A stretch of DNA of 64,000 nucleotides from Mongoliimonas terrestris. GTDB lineage: Bacteria; Pseudomonadota; Alphaproteobacteria; Rhizobiales; Pleomorphomonadaceae. Positions within the stretch are counted from its first letter, which is position 1. The number at the start of each line of letters is the position of its first letter. The stretch lies in contig NZ_MSIG01000016.1 in assembly GCF_001927285.1 (NCBI RefSeq), positions 1 to 64,000 of the forward strand. The letters run 5' to 3'. The notes under the pieces are model-generated. The model did not search any database and had not been told where the DNA came from. It saw only the letters and a program-made list of their open reading frames with translations. A program made the translations under genes and the position numbers. Below are positions 7,550 through 15,877 of the stretch, one piece after another.

Positions 7550-8650
7550 TCAGCCTGCCGGTTCGCGGACGGCGGCGAGGCGGGCCGGCGCGTCCTCGGC
7601 CAGAATGGCTTCCAGAGTGACCGCCCGATGGTCGGAGGTGTGTTCGGCAAGAACGCGCGCCCGCGCCGCTTCGGCGATCCGGGCCCGCTCGGCACCGGAA
7701 AGGTCGAGTGCCGAAAGGGTGTCGTCCGTCGTTCGGGCGATCAGGATGTCGCGGCCCGGTTCGAAGAAGGCGTCGAGCCCCGGCCAGGTGTCGGAGAGCA
7801 CCACCGCGCCGCAGGCGGCCGCCTCGAACAGGCGACCGGAAGGGCACCAGCCCGACCGGGCCATGGCCTCGCGTGTGATGTTGAGGGTGAGGCCGGAGGC
7901 CGCATAGAAGGCCGGATGGGCGTCGGGCGGCAGGTGGCGCACGAAGAAGATGTTGTCCGTCCAGGGAAAGTCGGCCGGATACTGGGCGCCCGCGATGACG
8001 AAGCGGTCGGACGGTCTTGCCCGGGCGGCGTCGATCATCAACGTCTCAAGCGCCGCCTGCCGGTCGGCCGCGAAGGTGCCGAGATAGGAAAGCGTGCCGG
8101 CGAACGCCGGATCGGGCGACGCCGGGCGGTGAACGTCCGGGTCCACATGGCCGTAGAGCGGCGCGGCCGCCGGTGCTCCCAGACGGCCGACCAGGGCGTC
8201 GAGCGCCGGACCGCCGGTGTAGCTGAGCGCCAGGTCGTAGTCGGCAAGGCCGCGCGGGCCGATCCAAGGCAGCGTCTCCCCGGCGTCGAGCTTGGCGATC
8301 GTCACGGGCGTGTCGAGGTCGTAGAACACCCGCCGGCCGGGCGCGGCGTCCGCGATCAGGGCGCCGGCCGCGATCCCGTCGGGGCAGAAGGACGTCACCA
8401 TGGCGACGTCCGCCTCGGCCACATGCTGCCGGGCGGAGGCGCGGACCGCCTCGAAGTCGTCGTAGAGCACCAGCTCGCCGCCCGGGAGCGCGTGATAGTC
8501 CCGGGCGTCCGCATACCAGCTCACGTTCTTCTCGAAGAACACCACCCTCCAGCCGCGCCGGGCGAGCGCCTTGACGAGGCCACGCCAGAGGGTGGCGTGA
8601 CCGTTGCCCCAGGACGACGAGATGGCGAGGCCGAACACCACGAGCTTCAT
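7550..8650 (-). CDS. CgeB-like GT-B glycosyltransferase
   Basis: A 366-residue protein with an N-terminal GLAISSSWGNGHATLWRGLV segment, YDLDTPVTIAKLDAG, YLGTFAADRQAALE, and a C-terminal GWCPSGRLFEAAACGAVVLS motif followed by W-GLDAFFEPGRDI. This is the CgeB/DUF3880-type glycosyltransferase pattern. It is cytoplasmic by prediction. The gene overlaps the downstream end of the phosphatase gene (ATGA) and is 56 nt before the nucleotidyltransferase. It may transfer the sugar activated by that enzyme; acceptor unknown. Confidence 0.82.
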   Translation of the reverse strand: MKLVVFGLAISSSWGNGHATLWRGLVKALARRGWRVVFFEKNVSWYADARDYHALPGGELVLYDDFEAVRASARQHVAEADVAMVTSFCPDGIAAGALIADAAPGRRVFYDLDTPVTIAKLDAGETLPWIGPRGLADYDLALSYTGGPALDALVGRLGAPAAAPLYGHVDPDVHRPASPDPAFAGTLSYLGTFAADRQAALETLMIDAARARPSDRFVIAGAQYPADFPWTDNIFFVRHLPPDAHPAFYAASGLTLNITREAMARSGWCPSGRLFEAAACGAVVLSDTWPGLDAFFEPGRDILIARTTDDTLSALDLSGAERARIAEAARARVLAEHTSDHRAVTLEAILAEDAPARLAAVREPAG

Positions 8651-9252
8651 GGGCGGGCGTCCTCCAGGCCGTCGTTGAGCCGAACGATGCGCGCCCCATG
8701 GGCGGCGAAGTCGACCAGGGTCACCGAGGCGGGGTCCACGTCGAACCGATGCAGCGCGTCGAGCGGAAGGCCCAGCACCGCCGCGACCACCGCCTTGATG
8801 GGATCGGCGTGGCCGACCATCACCACCGTGCCGGCCGGCAGGGCGGCCGCGATGGCGTCGAGATGGCGGATCATGCGCCCTTGCGCCTCCGCCATGGTCT
8901 CGCCGTCAGGCACCCGGGCGAGGCCCCGCGCCTCGTTCCAGCGGCGCCAGGCCGGGTCGGCCGAGAGCGCGTCGAAGGAGGCGCCGGTCCAGCGGCCGAA
9001 GTCGATCTCGTCGAGATCGCTCGCCACATCCACCGACAGGCCGTGCGGCTCGGCGATCGCCTCGGCGGTCTCCTGGGCGCGTTCGCGCGGGCTGGCGTGC
9101 ACCGCGTCGAGGCGAAGGCCACGGAACCGCTCCGCAAGCCGGGCCGCCTGGACACGGCCCCGGTCGGCCAGCCGCGCACCGGCGGCACGGCCGGTGAGGA
9201 TCCGCCCCACATGGTCGTGCGCCGCGTGGCGGACCAGGTAGATCAGCGTCAC
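8647..9252 (-). CDS. Histidine phosphatase superfamily protein
   Basis: A 201-residue branch-1 histidine phosphatase. The phospho-accepting motif reads VRHAAHDH (RHA rather than RHG, His8), followed by the SPRERAQETA segment, DEIDFGRWTG (proton donor Glu) and the second catalytic His in VGHADP. All core residues are present. Coupled by ATGA overlaps to inositol-3-phosphate synthase upstream and the CgeB-like glycosyltransferase downstream, it is well placed to dephosphorylate inositol phosphate or a glycosylated inositol phosphate, a step needed in mycothiol-like routes. Cobalamin (CobC) or glycolytic roles are not supported by context. Confidence 0.85.
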   Translation of the reverse strand: MTLIYLVRHAAHDHVGRILTGRAAGARLADRGRVQAARLAERFRGLRLDAVHASPRERAQETAEAIAEPHGLSVDVASDLDEIDFGRWTGASFDALSADPAWRRWNEARGLARVPDGETMAEAQGRMIRHLDAIAAALPAGTVVMVGHADPIKAVVAAVLGLPLDALHRFDVDPASVTLVDFAAHGARIVRLNDGLEDARP

Positions 9253-10352
9253 CGCCGACCCCCGTAGGGCGCGTCGTCATTGCCGGCGATGAAGGCGAGC
9301 GTGCGCCGGCGCGCCTCGTCGTCGGTGAACTGCACCGGCGGCGACTTCATGAAATAGCTCGAGGGACCGATCAGCGGGCCGGCGAGGCCCCGGTCGAGTG
9401 CGAGCTTGGCGCAGCGGACCGCGTCGATCACGATGCCGGCCGAGTTCGGGCTGTCCCAGACTTCCAGCTTCAGCTCCGCGTTGAGCGGCATGCCGCCGAA
9501 TGTGGTGCCCTCCATGCGGATGTAGGCCCACTTGCGGTCGGTGAGCCAGGGCACATGGTCGCTCGGGCCCACGTGTACGTTGCCGGGCTCCAGGTCCACG
9601 TCGAGCTGGCTGGTCACGGCGCGGGTCTTGGAGATCTTCTTGGATTCCAGCCGCTCCCGCTCCAGCATGTTCTGGAAATCGGTGTTGCCGCCGAAATTGA
9701 GCTGGTAGGTGCGGTCGAGCCGCACGCCGCGCTCGCGGAAGAGGTTGGTCAGCATCCGGTGCACGATGGTGGCGCCGACCTGGCTCTTGATGTCGTCGCC
9801 GATGATCGGCAGGCCGCGCGCCTCGAAGCGCTTCGCCCACTCCGGCTTGGAGGCGATGAAGACCGGCATGCAGTTGACGAAGGCGCAGCCCGCCTCCAGC
9901 GCCCGCTCCGCGTACCACTCGGCGGCCTGCTGCGATCCGACCGGCAGGTAGGAGACGAGCACGTCCGTGCGGCTCTCCTCCAGCACTCGGGTCACGTCGG
10001 CGACCGGTCCGTCGGCTTCCTCCACCACATCGCGCACATAGCGGCCGAGGCCGTCGAGGGTGTTGCCCCGGTGGACCGTGACGCCCGTCGCGGGCACCTT
10101 GGCGAAGACGGCGGTGTTGTTCGGCTCGGCCAGGATGGCCTCGCTCACGTCGCGGCCGACCTTGCGGGCGTCCACGTCGAAGGCCGCGGAGACCTCGATG
10201 TCGCCCACGTGGTAGCCGCCGAGGTCCACGTGCATCAGGCCGGGAATGGGCTCGTTGCCGCGCGCTTCCTTGTAGTAGCTGAGGCCCTGCACCAGGGAGG
10301 AGGCGCAGTTGCCGACACCGACAAGGCCGACGCGCAGGGATCTGGGGCTCAA
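9249..10352 (-). CDS. ino1: myo-Inositol-3-phosphate synthase
   Basis: A 367-residue NAD-dependent synthase converting glucose-6-phosphate to inositol-3-phosphate, of the short prokaryotic type. Visible are the Rossmann motif GLVGVGNCASSLVQGL, the SYLPVGSQQAAEWYA and FVNCMPVFIAS stretches, the catalytic GDDIKSQVGATIVHR region, LNFGGNTDF and the SKKISKT lysines. Inositol-3-phosphate synthase is sparse in proteobacteria, which usually take up inositol. As first gene of the cassette it defines the pathway's starting material. A candidate EcfG-type promoter lies about 70-95 nt upstream. Confidence 0.95.
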   Translation of the reverse strand: MSPRSLRVGLVGVGNCASSLVQGLSYYKEARGNEPIPGLMHVDLGGYHVGDIEVSAAFDVDARKVGRDVSEAILAEPNNTAVFAKVPATGVTVHRGNTLDGLGRYVRDVVEEADGPVADVTRVLEESRTDVLVSYLPVGSQQAAEWYAERALEAGCAFVNCMPVFIASKPEWAKRFEARGLPIIGDDIKSQVGATIVHRMLTNLFRERGVRLDRTYQLNFGGNTDFQNMLERERLESKKISKTRAVTSQLDVDLEPGNVHVGPSDHVPWLTDRKWAYIRMEGTTFGGMPLNAELKLEVWDSPNSAGIVIDAVRCAKLALDRGLAGPLIGPSSYFMKSPPVQFTDDEARRRTLAFIAGNDDAPYGGRR

Positions 10353-10422
10353 GGGACGGCTCCGGGACAGCGGGGTGGACGAGGCCCGCCGAACCTGAAG
10401 GGTCAGCGGTGCCGCAAGATCG

Positions 10423-10447
10423 AACCCGCGGCCACGCCGTTTGTTCC
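10423..10447 (-). promoter_or_regulatory. Candidate EcfG-type stress promoter of the inositol cassette
   Basis: On the minus strand GGAAC (10447-10443) is followed after 16 bases by GGTT (10426-10423). This is one base from the alphaproteobacterial general-stress EcfG consensus GGAAC-N16/17-CGTT. It lies 71 nt upstream of the ino1 start in the only sizeable gap before the cassette. A single site with a mismatched -10 element is weak evidence. Confidence 0.35.
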
Positions 10448-10494
10448 AGAGCCGGATCCGCCGGGCGTCGGCGGCCGAGCCGTGGCCGCCGCCG

Positions 10495-12186
10495 TCAGGC
10501 GACCTTCACCTCGCCGAGGAAGCCGTCGACCTCGCGGCCGAGCTCGCTCGTGTGGCGCGCGAGCTCGCGGGCGGCGGCCAGCACCTGGCTTGCCGCCGAG
10601 GCGGTCTCGCCGGCGTTGGTGCGCACGGTCAGGATGTTGCTGGTCACCTCCTCGGTGCCCTGGGCGGCCTGGTTGACGTTGCGCGAGATTTCGCCGGTGG
10701 CGCTGTCCTGTTCCTCCACCGCCGCGGCGATGATGCGCGAGATGTCGGCCATCTGGCCGATGATGCTGCCGATCGACTGGATGGCCGTCACCACCTCGCC
10801 GGTGGACGCGCGGATCTCGCCGATCTGGGAGGAGATCTCGCCGGTCGCCTTGGAGGTCTGGGTTGCCAGCGCCTTCACCTCGCTCGCCACCACGGCGAAA
10901 CCGCGGCCCGCCTCGCCGGCCCGTGCCGCCTCGATCGTGGCGTTGAGCGCGAGGAGGTTGGTCTGGTCCGCGATCGTGCTGATCAGGTCGACGATGTCGA
11001 CGATCCGGTCCGCCGCAAGCGCGAGGCCCTTCACCCGGGCATCCGCGTCGGCGGCGCTCGTCACCGCCTTGTCGGCGATCGAGCCGGACTGCCCGACCCG
11101 GTTGGCGATCTCCTGGACGGAGGTGGCCAGCTGCTCGGTCGCCGCCGCCACGGTCTGTACGTTGGCGGAGGTCTGCTGGGCCGCGGTCGCCACGTGGGTG
11201 GAGTTGCGCGTGGTCTCGTCCGCGACGGACGACATGGATCCCGCCGTCGCCTCCAGCTCGACGGCGGCGGCCTCCAGGCTGCCGGTGAGGCCGCGCACGC
11301 TCGCCTCGAAGCGGGACGTGAGCGCATCGAGCCGCTGGGCCCGGCGCATCTTGGCCTCGTTCTCCGCCTCCTGGGCGGCGGCGAGGCGGCGGGCCTCGAT
11401 CTCGCGGGCCTTGAAGGTGGCAAGCGCCCGGGCGAGCGCGCCCACCTCGTCCTTGCGGTCGGCGCCGATCACCTCGGCGTTCAGATCGCCCGCGGCAAGC
11501 TGGCCGAGCGACCGGGTGATCTGGCCGATCGGCCGGGTCACGAAGCCGATCACGATGGTGGCGAGAATGCCGAGCGCAACGAGAAGGCCGAACGCCGCGC
11601 TGCCGATCAGGGTCATCTCGGTCGCGGCGGCGGTCGCCGCGGACGCGGTGCGGGACTGCTCCAACTCCACGTTCAGCCGGCCCACCTGCGTGGTCAGCGT
11701 CTCGCTCACCTGCTGGCGGCGGGTGCGGCCCTCGCCAAGCGACAGGGTCTCGGCGTCGCCGGTGCGACCGGCAAGGGCCAGCGCGACGCTTTCGGTCGCA
11801 AGCGCCAGATAGCTTTCCACCTCGGCGCGGATCGTCTCGTTACGGGCCGTCCGCTCCGGCGTGTCGGACAGGGCGATCAGCCCGTCGATCGCCTCGAGCG
11901 CATGGGCCTTGGCCTCCTCGAAGCCCGCCTTGTAGGCCCGGAGGGCGTCCGGGCGGACGTCGATGATCATGTTCTTCTCCTGGATGGACAACTCGTCCAC
12001 CGCCGCCACCGCCTCCAGGAGCAGGCTCTTCCGAGCGGCCGAAACCGACACCACGTGGTCGGCCGTCGCCGCCATCTGGCGCATGCCGGACGCCGCGATG
12101 AGAACGAGGCCGATCGTGACGGCGACCAGGATGACGATGGGGATGGTGAGCTTCTGAACGAGGCTGAGGTTCTGGAGAAGGCGCAT
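10495..12186 (-). CDS. Methyl-accepting chemotaxis protein
   Basis: A 563-residue chemoreceptor. The first membrane helix is at about 11-31, a periplasmic ligand-binding region of about 150 residues follows, the second helix is near 190-212 (ends IVIGFVTRPI), then a HAMP domain (ITRSLGQLAAGDLNAEV) and a long signalling coiled coil with the hairpin tip IADQTNLLALNATIEAARAG and EVKALATQTSKATGEI. No CheR/B pentapeptide is seen at the C-terminus. ATG 12186 is preferred over an in-frame start 51 nt upstream because it has an AGGAC box and starts directly before the membrane helix. The ligand cannot be inferred. Confidence 0.93.
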   Translation of the reverse strand: MRLLQNLSLVQKLTIPIVILVAVTIGLVLIAASGMRQMAATADHVVSVSAARKSLLLEAVAAVDELSIQEKNMIIDVRPDALRAYKAGFEEAKAHALEAIDGLIALSDTPERTARNETIRAEVESYLALATESVALALAGRTGDAETLSLGEGRTRRQQVSETLTTQVGRLNVELEQSRTASAATAAATEMTLIGSAAFGLLVALGILATIVIGFVTRPIGQITRSLGQLAAGDLNAEVIGADRKDEVGALARALATFKAREIEARRLAAAQEAENEAKMRRAQRLDALTSRFEASVRGLTGSLEAAAVELEATAGSMSSVADETTRNSTHVATAAQQTSANVQTVAAATEQLATSVQEIANRVGQSGSIADKAVTSAADADARVKGLALAADRIVDIVDLISTIADQTNLLALNATIEAARAGEAGRGFAVVASEVKALATQTSKATGEISSQIGEIRASTGEVVTAIQSIGSIIGQMADISRIIAAAVEEQDSATGEISRNVNQAAQGTEEVTSNILTVRTNAGETASAASQVLAAARELARHTSELGREVDGFLGEVKVA

Positions 12187-12297
12187 GCTCGTGTCCTGCC
12201 ACTGATTCGACGGGCGTCGGGCCCGGTGTTCGCGCAATAGTGACCGGCCAACATTTAAAATAATTACATATGAGGCCGGTGCCCGAAGGGCCTCGAG

Positions 12298-12326
12298 AAA
12301 AAGGCGGCAACCACTTGGTTGCCGCC
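12298..12326 (-). terminator. Intrinsic terminator of the fasciclin gene
   Basis: On the minus strand an 11-bp stem (GGCGGCAACCA with TGGTTGCCGCC) is followed by TTTTT. It begins about 46 nt after the stop codon of the fasciclin-domain gene and separates it from the chemoreceptor gene. Confidence 0.85.
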
Positions 12327-12372
12327 TGTCAGGGCATTCGCCGCCTTGAAGGAAGGAGGGCCTCCGTCCGCG

Positions 12373-12939
12373 TCAGGCCTTCGGCATCAGCACCGTGTCG
12401 ATGACGTGAACGACGCCGTTCTTCTGGGTGACGTTCGCCTGGGTGACCATGGCGGTGTTGCCGGCCTCGTCCATGATGGCGACGCCGCCGTCCTTCATCA
12501 TGGCGGTGAGCGTGCCACCGGCGACCGTCTTCAGTTCGGCCTTGCCGCCGCCCGCGTCGATGGCGGCCGCGATGGCGTTGGCCGTGTAGTTGCCGGCGAC
12601 CACATGGTAGGTGAGGATGCCCGTGAGGGTGTCCTTCATCTCAGGCTTGACGAGGCTGTCGACGGTGCCGGCGGGAAGCTTGGCGAAGGCGTCGTTGGTC
12701 GGCGCGAACACCGTGAAGGGGCCGTCGGACGCCAGGGTGTCGACAAGGCCAGCGGCGGTCACGGCGGCCACCAGGGTGGTCAGGTTGTCGGCCTTGGAGG
12801 CGTTCTCCGGAATGGTCAGGCTCGGCAGCATCGGAGCGCCGCCGACCATCGGGGGCTCCTGGGCATGGGCCAGGCTGGCGGCGCCGAGGAAGGCCACGGC
12901 GGCGAGACGAAGGGCAAGCGACGTGCGGTTCTTGGTCAT
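12373..12939 (-). CDS. Secreted fasciclin (FAS1) domain protein
   Basis: A 188-residue exported protein. An N-terminal signal peptide (charged MTKNR, hydrophobic core, AHA-Q cleavage near residue 27) precedes one FAS1 domain. H1/H2 box features are visible: GPFTVFAPTNDAFAKLPAGT, LTGILTYHVVAG, and the closing NGVVHVIDTVLMP. FAS1 proteins mediate adhesion or matrix interactions. GGGAGGT precedes the ATG and the gene appears monocistronic with its own terminator. Confidence 0.93.
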   Translation of the reverse strand: MTKNRTSLALRLAAVAFLGAASLAHAQEPPMVGGAPMLPSLTIPENASKADNLTTLVAAVTAAGLVDTLASDGPFTVFAPTNDAFAKLPAGTVDSLVKPEMKDTLTGILTYHVVAGNYTANAIAAAIDAGGGKAELKTVAGGTLTAMMKDGGVAIMDEAGNTAMVTQANVTQKNGVVHVIDTVLMPKA

Positions 12940-13109
12940 GGGTCTACCTCCCGAACGACCAGCGACAAGCTGATCGATGCATGGGTTACGACCCGTCGTG
13001 CAGAACAGTTTTGCTGAAGTTGCGCACGGGACAACCACAAATCCGTGAGTTCTGCGTTACGGAAGAATAATATTCCTAGCCGGCTCAGATCCGCGGATGG
13101 ACATCCACT

Positions 13110-14588
13110 TCAGGACGCGGTCCACGGATCGTCGACCCTCGGCCAGATCGGCCGGGTCAGCTTGCGATAGGCCGTGGTCCGCGGATTGGACGGATAGGGC
13201 GCCCCGGCGTCCACGTAGAGGATGTCCCGGGCGATCGGCGCGAAGCCGGCATAGAAGTGGTTGGTGGACTTGACAAGGAGCAGATCCTTTTCAAGCGGGT
13301 CGATGCCGAGGTTGGAGAAGATGTCCGGCTCGAAGGTCTGGGTCCTGTTGGTGTTGAGTATGACGTCCACCTCGGTGCCGACGATGCGCACCACGGCCGC
13401 CGGCCCGAGGGTCACCCGGCTCGCCCCGAAGCTCTGCCAGCCTTCCGCCGCCACCGCCATGATCCGCACCAGGGCGTCGATCGGCTCGCCCGCCGGGGCG
13501 CATGTCTTGCCGCCGAAGCGCATCATGATCTCCGCGCCGACGCCCGCCCCGTGGGCGAACGAGACGGCGATCGGATCCCACAAGGTGGCGACGCCGACGC
13601 GCCCGATCCCGCGCTCCAACATGCGGCGGAGGATGAGCGTGCCGTCGCCCGCGGTGCCGCCGCCCGGATTGTCCCAGACGTCCGCCACCACCACCGGCCC
13701 ACCCCGGTCGGCGACCACGGCGAGGGCCGCGTCGAGACCCGCGTCGATGCCGAGCATGGGCATGGCGGTGCGGCCGCGGAGGGCGATGATCTCGCGGCCG
13801 AGGCGCTCGGCGAGCGCATCGCCCTTGGCCCGATCGCCGTCGGTCACCACCAGCACGCGGGTGCCCATCTCCGGCACGTCCGCCGCCATGAAGCCGTGCA
13901 CGAGCGAGATCGAGAGCACCCCGTCGCGGCCCTCCAGGGCCTTCATCCGGTCGACGAAGCCGCGCATCGGCTCCCGGCTCGTCGGGAAGACGTCGATCAT
14001 GCGGCAGTCGAAGGTGGAGAGGACCGGGGAGATCTCACCGTCGAGCGCCCGGAGCGCCAGATCCACCAGATGCTCGCCGCGCTCGAAGAAATCGGTGTGC
14101 GGGAACTCCTGGAAGTAGGCCAGGATGTCGGCCTTCTCCGTCCGGAGCGGCGTCAGGTGGCTGTGCGGGTCCATCTCGGCGGCGATCAGCACGCCGTCGC
14201 CCACCATGGCGCGGATGCGGGCGAGGAGGTCGCCCTCGCAGTCGTCATAGCCGTCCGCCACCATGGCGCCATGGAGGCCGAGCACCACGCCGTCCACCGG
14301 CAGGGCGGCGCGGAGCTGGTCGAGGATCTCGTCGCGCAGGCCCTCGTAGGCGGCGCGGTTGACGAGGCCGCCCGGCTCCGCCCAGGTGGCCGTGCCCTCG
14401 ATCACAATCAGGTCGGCGCGGGTCCGGGCGCGCCGGCGCAGCACCAGAACCGGGGATGAGCAGAGGGTGGGCGTCTCCGGATGGGCGCCCGGCGGCGCGT
14501 AGAAGGCCATCTCGAAGCTCGCCCGGTCGGTCGGCACCGGCGAGAAGGTGTTGGTCTCGGTGGCGAGGGACGCCGTGAAGATGCGCAT
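13110..14588 (-). CDS. M81 family (MlrC-like) metallohydrolase
   Basis: A 492-residue protein of the MlrC family, known from microcystin breakdown but widespread in amide/peptide catabolic clusters. N-terminal ATETNTFSPVPTDRASFE and LHGAMVADGYDDCEGDLL, the metal-site stretch AEMDPHSHLT and the C-terminal WDNPGGGTAGDGT region are typical. It is the last gene of the transporter operon and likely hydrolyses a C-N bond in the imported compound or a metabolite. No export signal is seen, so it acts in the cytoplasm. Confidence 0.9.
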   Translation of the reverse strand: MRIFTASLATETNTFSPVPTDRASFEMAFYAPPGAHPETPTLCSSPVLVLRRRARTRADLIVIEGTATWAEPGGLVNRAAYEGLRDEILDQLRAALPVDGVVLGLHGAMVADGYDDCEGDLLARIRAMVGDGVLIAAEMDPHSHLTPLRTEKADILAYFQEFPHTDFFERGEHLVDLALRALDGEISPVLSTFDCRMIDVFPTSREPMRGFVDRMKALEGRDGVLSISLVHGFMAADVPEMGTRVLVVTDGDRAKGDALAERLGREIIALRGRTAMPMLGIDAGLDAALAVVADRGGPVVVADVWDNPGGGTAGDGTLILRRMLERGIGRVGVATLWDPIAVSFAHGAGVGAEIMMRFGGKTCAPAGEPIDALVRIMAVAAEGWQSFGASRVTLGPAAVVRIVGTEVDVILNTNRTQTFEPDIFSNLGIDPLEKDLLLVKSTNHFYAGFAPIARDILYVDAGAPYPSNPRTTAYRKLTRPIWPRVDDPWTAS

Positions 14589-14645
14589 GGGTGAGACCCT
14601 CCCGGGTGTCGGGGACCGGCGGCCGGGCCGGCCGCCGGCGCCGCG

Positions 14646-15014
14646 TCAGGCTTTCGGCGCGTAGGCGACCGCTTCGATCTCGATCTTGATGTCGATCATC
14701 AGCCGGCTCTCCACCGTGGTGCGGGCCGGCGGCGCGGACGGGAAGTAGGTGGCGTAAACCTTGTTGAAGGCGCCGAAGTCGCGCGCGTCCTCCAGCCAGA
14801 CGGTGGTCTTCACCACCTGGTCGAGGCTGGCGCCGGCAAGCGCCAGGGCGGCTTTCACATTCTCCAGCACCTGGCGGGTCTGCGCCTCGATGCCGCCCGC
14901 CACGACGCTGCCGTCGGGCCCGACCGGCACCTGGCCGGAGCAGTAGACGAAATCGCCGGCCCGGACGGCGGGCGACAGGGGGACGTGGGAGGTGCCGAAG
15001 ACTTCTTTCTGCAT
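14646..15014 (-). CDS. RidA family protein
   Basis: A 122-residue YjgF/YER057c/RidA protein, normally a trimer that hydrolyses reactive enamine/imine intermediates. FVYCSGQVPVGPDGSVVAGG, QTRQVLENVKAALALAGASL and the C-terminal Arg-containing PARTTVESRLMIDIKIEIEA (with the substrate-carboxylate Arg) are present. It is cotranscribed with an M81 hydrolase and sits across from a PLP enzyme, consistent with imine handling during amino-compound catabolism. Confidence 0.93.
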   Translation of the reverse strand: MQKEVFGTSHVPLSPAVRAGDFVYCSGQVPVGPDGSVVAGGIEAQTRQVLENVKAALALAGASLDQVVKTTVWLEDARDFGAFNKVYATYFPSAPPARTTVESRLMIDIKIEIEAVAYAPKA

Positions 15015-15052
15015 GGGTCCGATCTCTCAGCGGGAAGACGAGGGGAGGGCCG

Positions 15053-15877
15053 TCACTTGACCGCCCCGAGGGCAAGGCCGCGGACGAGATAGCGCTGCAG
15101 CCAGGCGAACAGGATGGCGACCGGCAAGGTGGCGACCAGCGTGGCCCCCATCACGTGGTGCCATTCCACCGTGTAGCGGCCGGCCACCAGCGAGAAGACC
15201 TGGATGGGAAGCGTGTAGCTCTCTTGCCGGCGCAGCAGCGTCAGCGCGATGACGAACTCGTTCCAGGCGTTGATGAAGGTGAAGATGGCCGTGACCGCGA
15301 TGGCCGGCGTCACCAGCGGCAGGAAGACCCGGCGCAGCGTCTCGAACCGGCCGGCGCCCTCCATCCAGGCGGCCTCCTCCAGGTCCTTCGGCACCGTGTC
15401 GAAATAGCTCTGCAGCATCCAGACCGTGAAGGCGATGTTGAAGGCCATGTAGACGAGCCCGACCGCGCTGACGCTCTCCACGAGGCCGAGCGAGGCCATC
15501 AGGCGAAAAAGGCCGACCACCAGCACGATGGGCGAGAGCATCTGGGAGACCAGCAGGAACTGGCGCACCAGCCCGCGTCCGGCGAAGCGGAAGCGCGACA
15601 TGGCGTAGGCGGCCGGGATCGACATCAGGATGGCGCCGACCGTGGCAAGACCCGACGCATAGAGCGAGTTGAGGAGAGCCTGGCCGAAGTTGGTGGCGTC
15701 CCACATCTCGACGAGGTTGCGAAAGCGCAGTTCGGACGGCCACCAGGTGGGGTTCAGCACCTCCGCCTGGGGCTTCAGCGCCGTGATGGTCATCACCGCG
15801 AAGGGGAAGAGAATCAGCACCATGAGCGGCGCGAGCAGCACCCAGGCCACCAGCGTGCGCTTCCACTTGCGGCTCAT
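15053..15877 (-). CDS. Sugar-type ABC transporter permease (MalG-like)
   Basis: A 274-residue inner-membrane permease with six predicted helices and the EAA loop EEAAWMEGAGRFETLRRVFLP that docks the ATPase. The first helix follows a short basic MSRKWKRT tail. ATG overlaps the stop of the partner permease (ATGA) with GGAGG upstream. It forms the importer with the 15874-16794 permease, the 16841-18076 binding protein and the ATPase at 19125. Confidence 0.93.
   Translation of the reverse strand: MSRKWKRTLVAWVLLAPLMVLILFPFAVMTITALKPQAEVLNPTWWPSELRFRNLVEMWDATNFGQALLNSLYASGLATVGAILMSIPAAYAMSRFRFAGRGLVRQFLLVSQMLSPIVLVVGLFRLMASLGLVESVSAVGLVYMAFNIAFTVWMLQSYFDTVPKDLEEAAWMEGAGRFETLRRVFLPLVTPAIAVTAIFTFINAWNEFVIALTLLRRQESYTLPIQVFSLVAGRYTVEWHHVMGATLVATLPVAILFAWLQRYLVRGLALGAVK

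Noticed and set aside
10380..10470. Possible tRNA-like sequence with a GATCGAACCC T-arm resemblance
   Set aside because: No acceptor stem, anticodon arm or D-arm can be paired around it.
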